This document shows, piece by piece, positions 9,242-16,557 of a stretch of 64,000 bases of DNA. The DNA comes from an uncultured Campylobacter sp. (GTDB lineage: Bacteria > Campylobacterota > Campylobacteria > Campylobacterales > Campylobacteraceae). The notes beneath the pieces are model-generated. The model was not told the origin of the DNA. It saw nothing but the letters and a program-made list of their open reading frames with translations, and made no database searches. Position numbers and translations under genes: made by a program. The stretch's first letter is position 1. Each line of letters starts with the position of its first letter. Location: positions 27,023 through 91,022 of the forward strand of contig NZ_CALHVM010000023.1 of assembly GCF_938039205.1 (NCBI RefSeq). Reading direction: 5' to 3'.

Positions 9242-9356
9242 TTTAGGCGTTCGGCGTCGTTGCATTATTAAACGGCGCGCGAGCTGAAGTTTCGGCATTT
9301 TGCTCGGACGGACTCGGTAAATTTGTACCGCTCGTAAGGCCCGTTAAACGCCTAAA
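9242..9356. repeat. Long inverted-repeat element beside yajR-like gene (tentative family member)
   Basis: TTTAGGCGTT (9242-9251) and AACGCCTAAA (9347-9356) are a perfect 10-bp inverted repeat spaced 95 bp apart. The right arm includes the last codons of the MFS gene. Inside, CGGTA and TACCG form a small hairpin flanked by ACT and CTCG. That is similar in size and apical arrangement to the palindromes at 5117, 10746 and 14537. Membership is tentative. Confidence 0.4.
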
Positions 9357-10651
9357 ATTTGCTTTATCTCGGCCTCGTTTGTTAGCTTGGAGTTGTATTT
9401 CACGACCAGATTTTGCGCGTTTTTGTAGCACTCCACGACGCCTTTTTGCTTTTCGATCTCAGCTAGATCGGCATCCGTGCTTGACGGCAGATAGATATTT
9501 TTAAAGATATTTGGGTTATCTAGCCATTTTAGCGCGATCAGCCACACGACGCAAAGCACCGTCACGATGGCGGAAAGCGCGCTAAGGCCGTAAAATTTAA
9601 GCAAAGTACCGCCGCCGATACCGCCGATAAAGCTTCCCATGTAACCAAAGGCGTTAAAGATGCCTAAAACCGCGCCTTTCTGGCTTACTTTACTAAATTT
9701 GGACGCCATGGATTGCAAGATCGGCTCGTGCAGGTTAAAGCCGATAAAAAATATAATCACGCCCGCGTAAAATAGCGGCTTGTGCCCGAGCGAGAGCGCG
9801 AAAAGTCCGTAGCAAACGACGAAAAGCGAGACACCGATGACTAAAATTTGCTTTGTTATGCGTTTCGTTTCGCCGATCGCGCCGCCTATGCCCATCGCGA
9901 TAAAGCCAAACACCGTCGCTACAGAGTAGATGCCGCTGAGGTCTTTTTTATCCATGCCAAAATACTTCACGATGGCGATCGGAATCACGATAAAAGCCGC
10001 GGACATCAGCATTTTTTGCATGAAGTTGCTGATGTTCATGAGTAGTAAATTTCTGTTTGAGAGTAGCTTCACGGCTGGCGTTTTGGCCTGCGAATGCGTA
10101 AATTTAGGCTCTTCGCCCACGGCTGTATATAAAAGCACGATACAAACGACCGTAACCGCGATCGAGAGGTAAAAGAGGCTTGAAAGGCCGTATTTTGCGC
10201 TAAGTATCGGCGAGAGTATCATAGAAAGCGTAAAGCTAATGCCGATAAACGCGCCCATCATCGCCATCGCGTGCCCGCGCACTTCCTCTTTAGTCATATC
10301 GCTCATTAGCGCGATCGCCACGGCTCCTATCGCGCCCGCACCCTGGATAAATCTACCAAAAATCATCGTGTAGATATCAGTTGCCACCGCGCAGATCGCA
10401 GCTCCCGCGATGAAAACTAGTAGTCCAATCAGCATCGAGTTTTTGCGCCCGAAGCGGTCCGAGACGTAGCCAAAAACCACCTGAAACGTGATCTGCGACA
10501 TCGCGTAAACGCCGATAAGAACACCGACTAAAAACTCGGTCGCCCCCTCGAGCTCGAGCGCGTAGACGCTGATAACGGGCAAAATGATAAATAGTCCGAA
10601 AAACCTACTGCCGATGATAAAAGATAAAGGTAAAGCGCTTTTTACTATCAT
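9344..10651 (-). CDS. YajR-like MFS transporter with C-terminal ferredoxin-like domain
   Basis: This 435-residue protein has 12 predicted membrane helices and the MFS motif A between helices 2 and 3 (GYVSDRFGRKNSMLIG). About 60 C-terminal cytoplasmic residues (from NIFKNIYLPSSTDADL) look like the ferredoxin-fold YAM domain of E. coli YajR. Overall length also matches YajR. The substrate is unknown; proton-driven efflux is the family expectation. The stop lies inside the inverted repeat at 9242-9356. Confidence 0.8.
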   Translation of the reverse strand: MIVKSALPLSFIIGSRFFGLFIILPVISVYALELEGATEFLVGVLIGVYAMSQITFQVVFGYVSDRFGRKNSMLIGLLVFIAGAAICAVATDIYTMIFGRFIQGAGAIGAVAIALMSDMTKEEVRGHAMAMMGAFIGISFTLSMILSPILSAKYGLSSLFYLSIAVTVVCIVLLYTAVGEEPKFTHSQAKTPAVKLLSNRNLLLMNISNFMQKMLMSAAFIVIPIAIVKYFGMDKKDLSGIYSVATVFGFIAMGIGGAIGETKRITKQILVIGVSLFVVCYGLFALSLGHKPLFYAGVIIFFIGFNLHEPILQSMASKFSKVSQKGAVLGIFNAFGYMGSFIGGIGGGTLLKFYGLSALSAIVTVLCVVWLIALKWLDNPNIFKNIYLPSSTDADLAEIEKQKGVVECYKNAQNLVVKYNSKLTNEAEIKQILGV

Positions 10652-10745
10652 AAATTTTCCTTTTTAAAGGAGTGATTTTACCCGAATTTTGATAATACGT
10701 AAATTAAAGTCGAATTTGATAAAATGCGAGGATTAAAAAATAGCA

Positions 10746-10867
10746 TAGCGAAGTATTTTTTGGATTATTTTTACGGTTGCGTAGATGAAATTTTGCGTAG
10801 GCTAGGCACTTGGCCTGCCGAGTAAAATTTTAGCAAGCTACGTAAAAAGAACCAAAAAGACAAGCTA
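10746..10867 (-). repeat. Long imperfect palindrome, family E copy 2
   Basis: This 122-bp element lies between the divergent yajR-like and rdgB genes. The ends are TAGC/GCTA. Then GTATTTTTTGG pairs with CCAAAAAGAC, TTTTTACG with CGTAAAAA, and AAATTTT with AAAATTT. The apical hairpin is AGGC-ACTTG-GCCT (10804-10816). The outer ends (GAAGTATTTTT and AAAAAGACAAGC) match the element at 5117. The stems do not, which indicates a dispersed family. Confidence 0.65.
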
Positions 10868-10881
10868 GAAAAAGGAAAAAT

Positions 10882-11535
10882 TTGAAAATAGTTTTAGCAA
10901 CATCCAACTCCGACAAAGTACGCGAAATAAAAGATTTTTTAAAAGATTACGAAATTTACGCATTGCGTGAAATTTGCGAGCCCTTTGAGATCGTCGAGGA
11001 CGGCGCGACTTTCGCCGCAAATGCGCTAATCAAAGCTCGCGCGGTGCACGCTAAGCTACGCGAGCTAAATTTGGCGGACGAGTTTATCACGCTAAGCGAC
11101 GATAGCGGCATCAGCGTGGAGGCTCTTGGCGGCAGGCCAGGGATTTACTCTGCGAGATTTAGCGATATGAACGAGCGGGGACAGATAACGGGCAAAAGCG
11201 CGACCGATGCTAGCAACCGCGCAAAGCTGATAACTGAGCTAAATGCGTTAAATTTGACCAGCTCGCCCGCGTTTTATACTGCTTGTATCGCGGTTAGCTC
11301 AAATTTGGGCGATTTTACGGCGCACGGCTTTATGCACGGCACGGCAATAAACGACGAGCGCGGCAGCAACGGCTTTGGCTACGATAGTCTTTTTATCCCC
11401 AAAGGCTTTACGCGCACGCTTGGCGAGCTAGACGACGCTACAAAGCTAAAAATCTCTCACCGCTCAAAGGGGCTTGAGCTTATAAAATACGTGCTAAAGA
11501 GCCTTGAGGAGAAATTTAATATTAATTCTTTATAA
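10882..11535 (+). CDS. rdgB: RdgB/HAM1 non-canonical purine NTP pyrophosphatase
   Basis: This 217-residue enzyme hydrolyses ITP, XTP and dITP to monophosphates to keep deaminated purines out of nucleic acids. It begins with the signature VLATSNSDKVREIKDFL (TTG start, preceded by AAAAAGG). Catalytic-core motifs follow: SDDSGISVEALGGRPGIYSARFS, GSNGFGYDSLFIP and ISHRSKGL. The length is near the family norm. The palindrome at 10746 sits immediately upstream. Confidence 0.93.
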   Translation: MKIVLATSNSDKVREIKDFLKDYEIYALREICEPFEIVEDGATFAANALIKARAVHAKLRELNLADEFITLSDDSGISVEALGGRPGIYSARFSDMNERGQITGKSATDASNRAKLITELNALNLTSSPAFYTACIAVSSNLGDFTAHGFMHGTAINDERGSNGFGYDSLFIPKGFTRTLGELDDATKLKISHRSKGLELIKYVLKSLEEKFNINSL

Positions 11536-11575
11536 ATAGAATTAAGAATTAATAATATTATATTAACACTTGTGC

Positions 11576-11581
11576 TACAAT
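11576..11581 (+). promoter_or_regulatory. -10-like box before the low-GC membrane gene
   Basis: TACAAT lies 44 nt upstream of the ATG at 11625, in a short AT-rich stretch that differs from its surroundings. No clear -35 is visible. Confidence 0.4.
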
Positions 11582-11624
11582 TCCATATTTTAAGTAAATT
11601 TTATACCACAAGAAAGGATTAAAA

Positions 11625-12226
11625 ATGAGTTTGGACGATATTGTTTCTAAAGCTATACCAAAAATAGTTAAGGGTTTTGTAGGTGAGCATTTGCCAGCTA
11701 AAATATCTAATATTTTAGTTACACATGCTCAAGTCGCATCTGTTTCGGCTATAGTAGGGGGGCTTTTCCATTTGTAGGCTCTTTTGCAACTCCTGCTATC
11801 ATCGTAACAGCGGTTTGGCATATGTTTATTGAGATTGGAGATTTATTAGGAGTAAAATTTTCAGAAAATATGATAAAATCTATTGCTACCGGGATAGTAT
11901 CAAATTTAGCTTCTTATATGATTTTATCTTTTGGTTTAAATGCAGTTTTTTCAATGATTCCATTTTTGAGCTCTATTAGTGGAGCCGCAATAACTTTTGT
12001 ATCTGTTATTGCTTCTGGATTGATATATCTTAATATCTTAGATCAACTATTTGTTTCTCATAACAATTTTGAGGAAAAAAGTGAGGAAGAGTTGAAAAAA
12101 ATGGCAGAAGAGACTATTAAAAATTCAGATATAGACTCAATGACTAAAGACCTAAAAGAAGTTTACAAACAAAATAAGGACTCGATAAAAGAAAAGGCAG
12201 AAGAACAAAAGAAATCTAAAAGTTAA
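11625..12226 (+). pseudogene. DUF697-like membrane protein, frameshifted at a G6 tract
   Basis: The frame opens at 11625 (AAAGGA upstream; MSLDDIVSKAIPKIVKGF). It runs into a stop after six G residues at 11757-11762. One extra G joins it to the rest: AFPFVGSFATPAIIVTAVW, then the open 134-codon part. The joined product of about 200 residues has three or four membrane helices and a charged, Lys/Glu-rich C-terminal tail. The membrane part resembles DUF697 proteins. Base composition and codons are markedly more AT-rich than neighbouring genes, suggesting acquisition. It could be switched by slippage at the G tract, decayed, or misread. Confidence 0.65.
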
Positions 12227-12309
12227 ACTGAATAAATATTAAAGAATAAATTTGCCGTCCCTTAACGCTAGCACGGTATAATCGCGCAAATTTAAAATTT
12301 GAGACGAAG

Positions 12310-12897
12310 ATGAATCTGGTTTTATTCGACTTTGACGGGACGATCACGCGCGACGACTCGCTGCTGGAGTTTATCGCTTACGTCGTGGGATTTAAGAAAT
12401 TTTTTCGGGGTATTTTTTGGCTTTCGCCCGTTTTGATCGGCTATAAGCTAAAAATTTGCAGCAACAACTACGCTCGTAGGCGGCTGATGACGTACTTTTT
12501 TGCGGGTATGAGCGCGGATAAATTTGCTCAAATTTGCAAAAAATACTCAAACACGCACATCGAAGATATCGTGAAATTTTCTGCGATGGCAAAGATCGCC
12601 GAGTATAAGGCCAACGGCGACAAGGTCGTGATCGTGACGGCGTCGCTCGAGGACTGGCTGGCTCCGTGGTGCAGGGCGCAGGGGCTCGAGCTGCTAGGCA
12701 CTCGCATCAAGAAAAAGGGCGGCGTGATAACGGGTGAGATCGACGGCGCCAACTGCTACGGCGCGGAGAAGGTACGCCGCGTGCGCGAGGCGTACGACAC
12801 GGACGCCTTTGATCGCGTGATCGCGTACGGCGACAGTAGAGGCGATAAGGAGATGCTGGAGTTTGCCGACGAGGCTCACTATAGGGCGTTTGAGTGA
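12310..12897 (+). CDS. HAD-IB family phosphatase (SerB-like)
   Basis: This 195-residue HAD hydrolase has motif I DFDGTITRDD at the extreme N-terminus, motif II VIVTASLEDW and motif IV AYGDSRGDKEML. A C1-type helical cap lies at about residues 25-85. Motif III is probably the Lys of GAEKVRRV. These are features of HAD-IB enzymes such as phosphoserine phosphatase, but the true substrate cannot be read from the sequence. The gene stands alone and faces moeA convergently. Confidence 0.85.
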   Translation: MNLVLFDFDGTITRDDSLLEFIAYVVGFKKFFRGIFWLSPVLIGYKLKICSNNYARRRLMTYFFAGMSADKFAQICKKYSNTHIEDIVKFSAMAKIAEYKANGDKVVIVTASLEDWLAPWCRAQGLELLGTRIKKKGGVITGEIDGANCYGAEKVRRVREAYDTDAFDRVIAYGDSRGDKEMLEFADEAHYRAFE

Positions 12898-13325
12898 GAG
12901 GGCTGGCGACTAAGAAAACTGCAAACTAGTCGTAAATTTAAAAGCTTTAAATTTGAGCACTTGCGCGGCAAAATTTAGAGGTTAGCGAGCTTTTGCGCGG
13001 GGTAAATCGGAGCGCACGGGCTGAAATTTGGCGCCGGAATGTTTGACCAAATTTGCTAGGCGCTTTTTTAGTTAAGCTTAAATTTGTTCGTCCTTGCCGT
13101 AATGGCTCCAAATTTAATGCAGCTCATATAAATTTGACCCGGTGCGCGTTTAAACCGTGTTAGCGTAAATAAAAATAGCAAACGCGGCGCTATTTGTTTT
13201 AGCTTAAATTTTAGGTCAAATTTACAGCTTTTTTCTTTGTGAAAATGCGCCATTCTTGCGGCTCAAATTTGACCGTTAAATTTACCCGCAACCCCAAACG
13301 CCAAAACTCAAATTTAGCCCCAAAT
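12898..13325. other. Intergenic spacer between convergent genes, AAATTT-rich
   Basis: I see no convincing gene in these 428 bp. The stretch holds many AAATTT words, several in palindromic settings such as AAATTTAAAAGCTTTAAATTT-like sequence at about 12932-12952. Short open frames here lack ribosome sites and protein-like composition. It probably contains the termination region for the two convergent genes. Confidence 0.5.
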
Positions 13326-14522
13326 TTAGACCATTTTTAGCACTTCGACTATCTCGCCCTTTGCGATAAATTCGGTCTCTTTCGGGATGATTAAAAGCGC
13401 GGCATCGTTTGTTAGGTTGTTTACGATCGCCGAGCTGCCCAGCTTTTTACCGTCAAGATTTACGTAAATTTTACCGTCACGATTTACTAAATTTACCGCC
13501 GTAAACTCCAAAAACGGCGAGCGCTTTTTGTAGTCCTCGCCCATGATCGCCGTGATTTTAGGCTCGCTAGCGCCAAACCACGCATTTAGTAGCACGCGCA
13601 CGTAGAGCACGCACATCACCATCGCCGAGTACGGGAAGCCCGGCAGCGCAAATATATACTTTTCACCCGCTTTTGCGACCTTGATGTGGCGGCCCGGTTT
13701 GATCGCGGCGCCGTCTATGATGATGTCGAAATTTTCGCCCAGCGCGCCTTTTACGAAGTCGTAGTCGCCCATGCTGATGCCTCCCGTGGTGACGAGCACG
13801 TCGGCTGATTTTAGCGCGCGGACGATGGCGTCTTTTACGAGCTCGGCACGGTCGCGTACTATCTCGCACAGTACGGGTTCGCCGCCCATTTTGCGCACCA
13901 TCGCCGCGATGCCTACGTGATTTGAGCTGTGGATCTGCGCGGCGTTTTCTAGCGGCTCTCCGAGGTCTTTTATCTCGCTTCCAGTCGCCAGTACTGCGAC
14001 TCTGGGCCGCACAAATACGCTAACGTTAAAGATCCCAAGCTCGGCTAACAGCGCAGTCTCGGCGTAACCTATCGTCGCGCCTTTTTTGATTAGGATTTCG
14101 CCTTTTTTGTAGCTTTCGCCCACTTCGCGCACGGCAAAGCCCTTTGGTACGGGTTTTTTGATGAGGATTTTGCCGCCTGATACCTCGACGTTTTCGACAG
14201 GGATTAGCGTGTCGGTGCCTTCGCTCATTAGCGAGCCGGTGAAGGTTTTGACGCATTTTACGCCCCCCACCTTTAGCCCTTTATCGCTGCCCGCAGGCAG
14301 GTCGGTGATGAGCTCAAGCTCGCTCAAATCCTCTTGCCACGCAAACGCGTATCCGTCCATCGCAGAGACTGGCTTGGCGGGGTAGTTGTCCTGTGCCACG
14401 ATATCTACGGCGATGCGGCGATCAAGTGCTTGTGTGAGAGTGACCTTTTCTACGCGGTCCCAAGGAGCCAGCGTAGAGCGTAAAATTTCAAGAGAGGCCT
14501 CGTAACTCATAAATTCTTTCAT
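13326..14522 (-). CDS. moeA: Molybdopterin molybdotransferase MoeA
   Basis: This 398-residue enzyme inserts molybdate into adenylylated molybdopterin, giving Mo cofactor for formate dehydrogenase and similar enzymes. Domain order is typical: an N-terminal segment with KPVSAMDGYAF, the central MoCF-binding domain and a C-terminal beta domain. The MoCF domain carries RPRVAVLATGSEI, VLVTTGGISMGDYDFV and ALPGFPYSAMVM. AAAGGAC precedes the ATG. The palindromic repeat at 14537 lies immediately upstream, in its likely promoter region. Confidence 0.93.
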   Translation of the reverse strand: MKEFMSYEASLEILRSTLAPWDRVEKVTLTQALDRRIAVDIVAQDNYPAKPVSAMDGYAFAWQEDLSELELITDLPAGSDKGLKVGGVKCVKTFTGSLMSEGTDTLIPVENVEVSGGKILIKKPVPKGFAVREVGESYKKGEILIKKGATIGYAETALLAELGIFNVSVFVRPRVAVLATGSEIKDLGEPLENAAQIHSSNHVGIAAMVRKMGGEPVLCEIVRDRAELVKDAIVRALKSADVLVTTGGISMGDYDFVKGALGENFDIIIDGAAIKPGRHIKVAKAGEKYIFALPGFPYSAMVMCVLYVRVLLNAWFGASEPKITAIMGEDYKKRSPFLEFTAVNLVNRDGKIYVNLDGKKLGSSAIVNNLTNDAALLIIPKETEFIAKGEIVEVLKMV

Positions 14523-14536
14523 TTTTTGTCCTTTTT

Positions 14537-14666
14537 TGATTCCCCGGCTCGGCTGGATTTTAAATAGTTTTCGGCTAGGATACTCGGGTCACGGACGACC
14601 AGTCCGCTCCCGTCGTATCCGCCGCAAACTATTTAAACCACACACAATCCGTCTGGAATATTTCTG
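14537..14666 (+). repeat. Palindrome-cored repeat, family P copy 1
   Basis: This 130-bp element lies between the divergent moeA and 14787 gene. It starts TGATTCCCC and ends GTCTGGAATATTTCTG. Its core pairs AAATAGTTT with AAACTATTT and GGATAC with GTATCC. The apical hairpin is GGAC-GACCA-GTCC. Flanking this hairpin are ACTCGGGTCAC on the left and GCTCCCGTC on the right, motifs shared with copies 2 and 3, whose stems differ. Base-stem pairing is ATTCC with GGAAT. Confidence 0.8.
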
Positions 14667-14786
14667 CCGATTTTACTAAATTTAATCGTAAATTATGCTA
14701 ATAAAGCATAGAAGTTTATTATTAAGTCTGCAAAAAGCGCACGAATTTAGTTATAATAACTCTCAAATTTAAGTAAAGGACAAGCT

Positions 14787-15854
14787 TTGAATCAAATCGC
14801 TAAAACGCCTCAAGACGTCGTCGCCTTACTCATAGAAAAAAGGAAAGAATTTAACGATCCCAAAGAATTTATCGTGTCGTTCGGCAAAGACGAACTAGGC
14901 GAGTTTGAGAAGCTAAACGGCGATATGGATATGAAAGTCGGCGACTTGCTTAGCATGAGTCAAAGCGTAGGAAGCTCGGTCGGCGAGTCGTTAAAGTCGG
15001 TCAAAAAATACTCCGCCGAACTCATCAAAGCAAGCGACAAGATGAAGGAGGGCGGACTGGGGGCGAAATTTATAAATTTCTTACTTGGCAAAGACCTAGC
15101 CGCCGAACTGGCTAGCAAATATCAAAGCGTGTCAAGCTTGTTTGAAGAAATCACGGCAAATTTAAAGCACTCGATAAACGTTTTAGAAGCTAGAAACGCC
15201 GAAATCTCCGAGAAACAAAAGGAACTCTCGCTCATCATAGAAAGTCTAAAAGGCAAGATAGAAATTTTAAGCAAAACAGACGAGCTCATCGAAAATTTAG
15301 CGGCAAATCAAACAGACGAAGAGCAGAAAAAATTTCTCCTCGAAGAGGCGCTATTTTACATCCGTATGCATCTACAAAATTTGCGTCAAGTGCTAGTCGT
15401 GATGCAGCAAAGCCTCGCAAACTACGCTACTATCAAGCACAATAACTCGCTTTTGAGTTTTGCCACGCAAAACACGATCACAACTAGCATCACGGCGCTA
15501 AAAACCAACGTCTATATCGCAAGTGCAGCGCAGGAGGGCAAAAAGCAGCTAAAAGCGGTTTCTGAGATGGACAAGCTAGCTAGCGACGTCATCCTAAAAA
15601 ATGCGCAGGACGTAAACGACACGGCAACGGACGTGATGGCAAAGGTCACAGGAGGCGCGCTAGATAACGAGAGCCTCGAAAAAGCGATAAATTTGATGAT
15701 AGATTCGCTAGATAAGATAGAAAATTTCAAAAATGAGGCGTTGCCGAAAATGAAAGAAAATATCGCTAAAATATCGCAGATGAGTAAGACGCTAGAAAGC
15801 AAGGTAAATAAGCTCGAAAAGATCGAGCAAAGCGACGTGTATAGCATAGAGTAG
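14787..15854 (+). CDS. Long helical cytoplasmic protein, possibly TelA-like
   Basis: This 355-residue protein has no membrane segment or signal peptide. It is almost entirely amphipathic helix with coiled-coil stretches (about residues 130-180 and 300-350). Segments such as GAKFINFLLGKD and NLRQVLVVMQQSLANYATI vaguely recall the TelA/toxic-anion-resistance helical family, but I cannot confirm it. The start is TTG with AAAGGA 8 nt upstream. It is first of three co-directional genes with a YqiJ-like protein and a flotillin, which suggests a role at flotillin membrane domains. Confidence 0.6.
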   Translation: MNQIAKTPQDVVALLIEKRKEFNDPKEFIVSFGKDELGEFEKLNGDMDMKVGDLLSMSQSVGSSVGESLKSVKKYSAELIKASDKMKEGGLGAKFINFLLGKDLAAELASKYQSVSSLFEEITANLKHSINVLEARNAEISEKQKELSLIIESLKGKIEILSKTDELIENLAANQTDEEQKKFLLEEALFYIRMHLQNLRQVLVVMQQSLANYATIKHNNSLLSFATQNTITTSITALKTNVYIASAAQEGKKQLKAVSEMDKLASDVILKNAQDVNDTATDVMAKVTGGALDNESLEKAINLMIDSLDKIENFKNEALPKMKENIAKISQMSKTLESKVNKLEKIEQSDVYSIE

Positions 15855-15915
15855 AGCGGAGTAAAGGTCAAATTTGACCTCGCAAGCGGCAAAATTTAAA
15901 AACAAAAGGTAAAAG

Positions 15916-16536
15916 ATGGATCAAATTTTAGAGCTTCTCGGCAATAACCTCATATTTTCCGTTCCGCTGGTTATCGTTGTAGTTTTCGCCTTGCTTGAGG
16001 TTATTTTGATGATGACTGGATTTTCGGTGCTTGAGCCGATAAACGGGCTATTTGATGGAACGGACGGCATAGATGCGCCCGGCACAGAGCTGTTAGCTTG
16101 GGCGAACAAAGGCGGCGTGCCTAGCACCGTTTTCTACGGGATTTTGCTTATGAGTTTTGGAGCGTGCGGGCTTTTTATCGTTAGCGTTTTTTACGGCTTA
16201 GCCTCGCCTGCGTGGTATATGAGCGCGGTTATCGCCGCGGTTTCGTTTTTTGCCGCTTTGGCTTGGACTAGATGGGTGAGCTTGCTTGCGGCAAAGTACC
16301 TGCCTCAGGTGCAAACGTCGGCCTTTAGTAAAAAGGAGCTTCTTGGCTGCGAATGCGAAGTCAAGGACTATAAAATAACCAAAGAGCAAGGCGGCGACGT
16401 TAAAGTTGCGGATAAAAACGGAAAAGAACGTTTCGTTTTTGCAAGGGCTGCCGATGAAAAAGAGCTTGTAAAAGGCGATATCGCGCTCATCGTTAGGATC
16501 GATAAAAATAACTTTTACATCAAGAAAAAACAGTAA
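15916..16536 (+). CDS. YqiJ-like membrane protein with OB-fold tail
   Basis: This 206-residue protein has three hydrophobic segments (about residues 12-35, 70-95 and 98-120). A C-terminal soluble beta domain follows (LLGCECEVKDYKITKEQGG to KGDIALIVRIDKNNFYIKK), matching the YqiJ/NfeD-type OB fold. YqiJ partners the flotillin YqiK in enterobacteria, and here the flotillin gene starts 21 nt downstream. A ribosome site (AAAGG) precedes the ATG. Confidence 0.8.
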   Translation: MDQILELLGNNLIFSVPLVIVVVFALLEVILMMTGFSVLEPINGLFDGTDGIDAPGTELLAWANKGGVPSTVFYGILLMSFGACGLFIVSVFYGLASPAWYMSAVIAAVSFFAALAWTRWVSLLAAKYLPQVQTSAFSKKELLGCECEVKDYKITKEQGGDVKVADKNGKERFVFARAADEKELVKGDIALIVRIDKNNFYIKKKQ

Positions 16537-16557
16537 ATTTAATCTAAGGAGAATAGT

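Noticed and set aside
12898..13325. Small minus-strand gene at 13068-13253
   Set aside because: It lacks a ribosome site, is rich in Lys/Phe from AAATTT words, and sits in a convergent spacer.
14537..14666. Integron attC site as an explanation for the palindromic repeats
   Set aside because: Size and bulged bases fit, but the terminal RYYYAAC and GTTRRRY boxes are absent at the ends, and there are no cassette arrays or integrase in the window.
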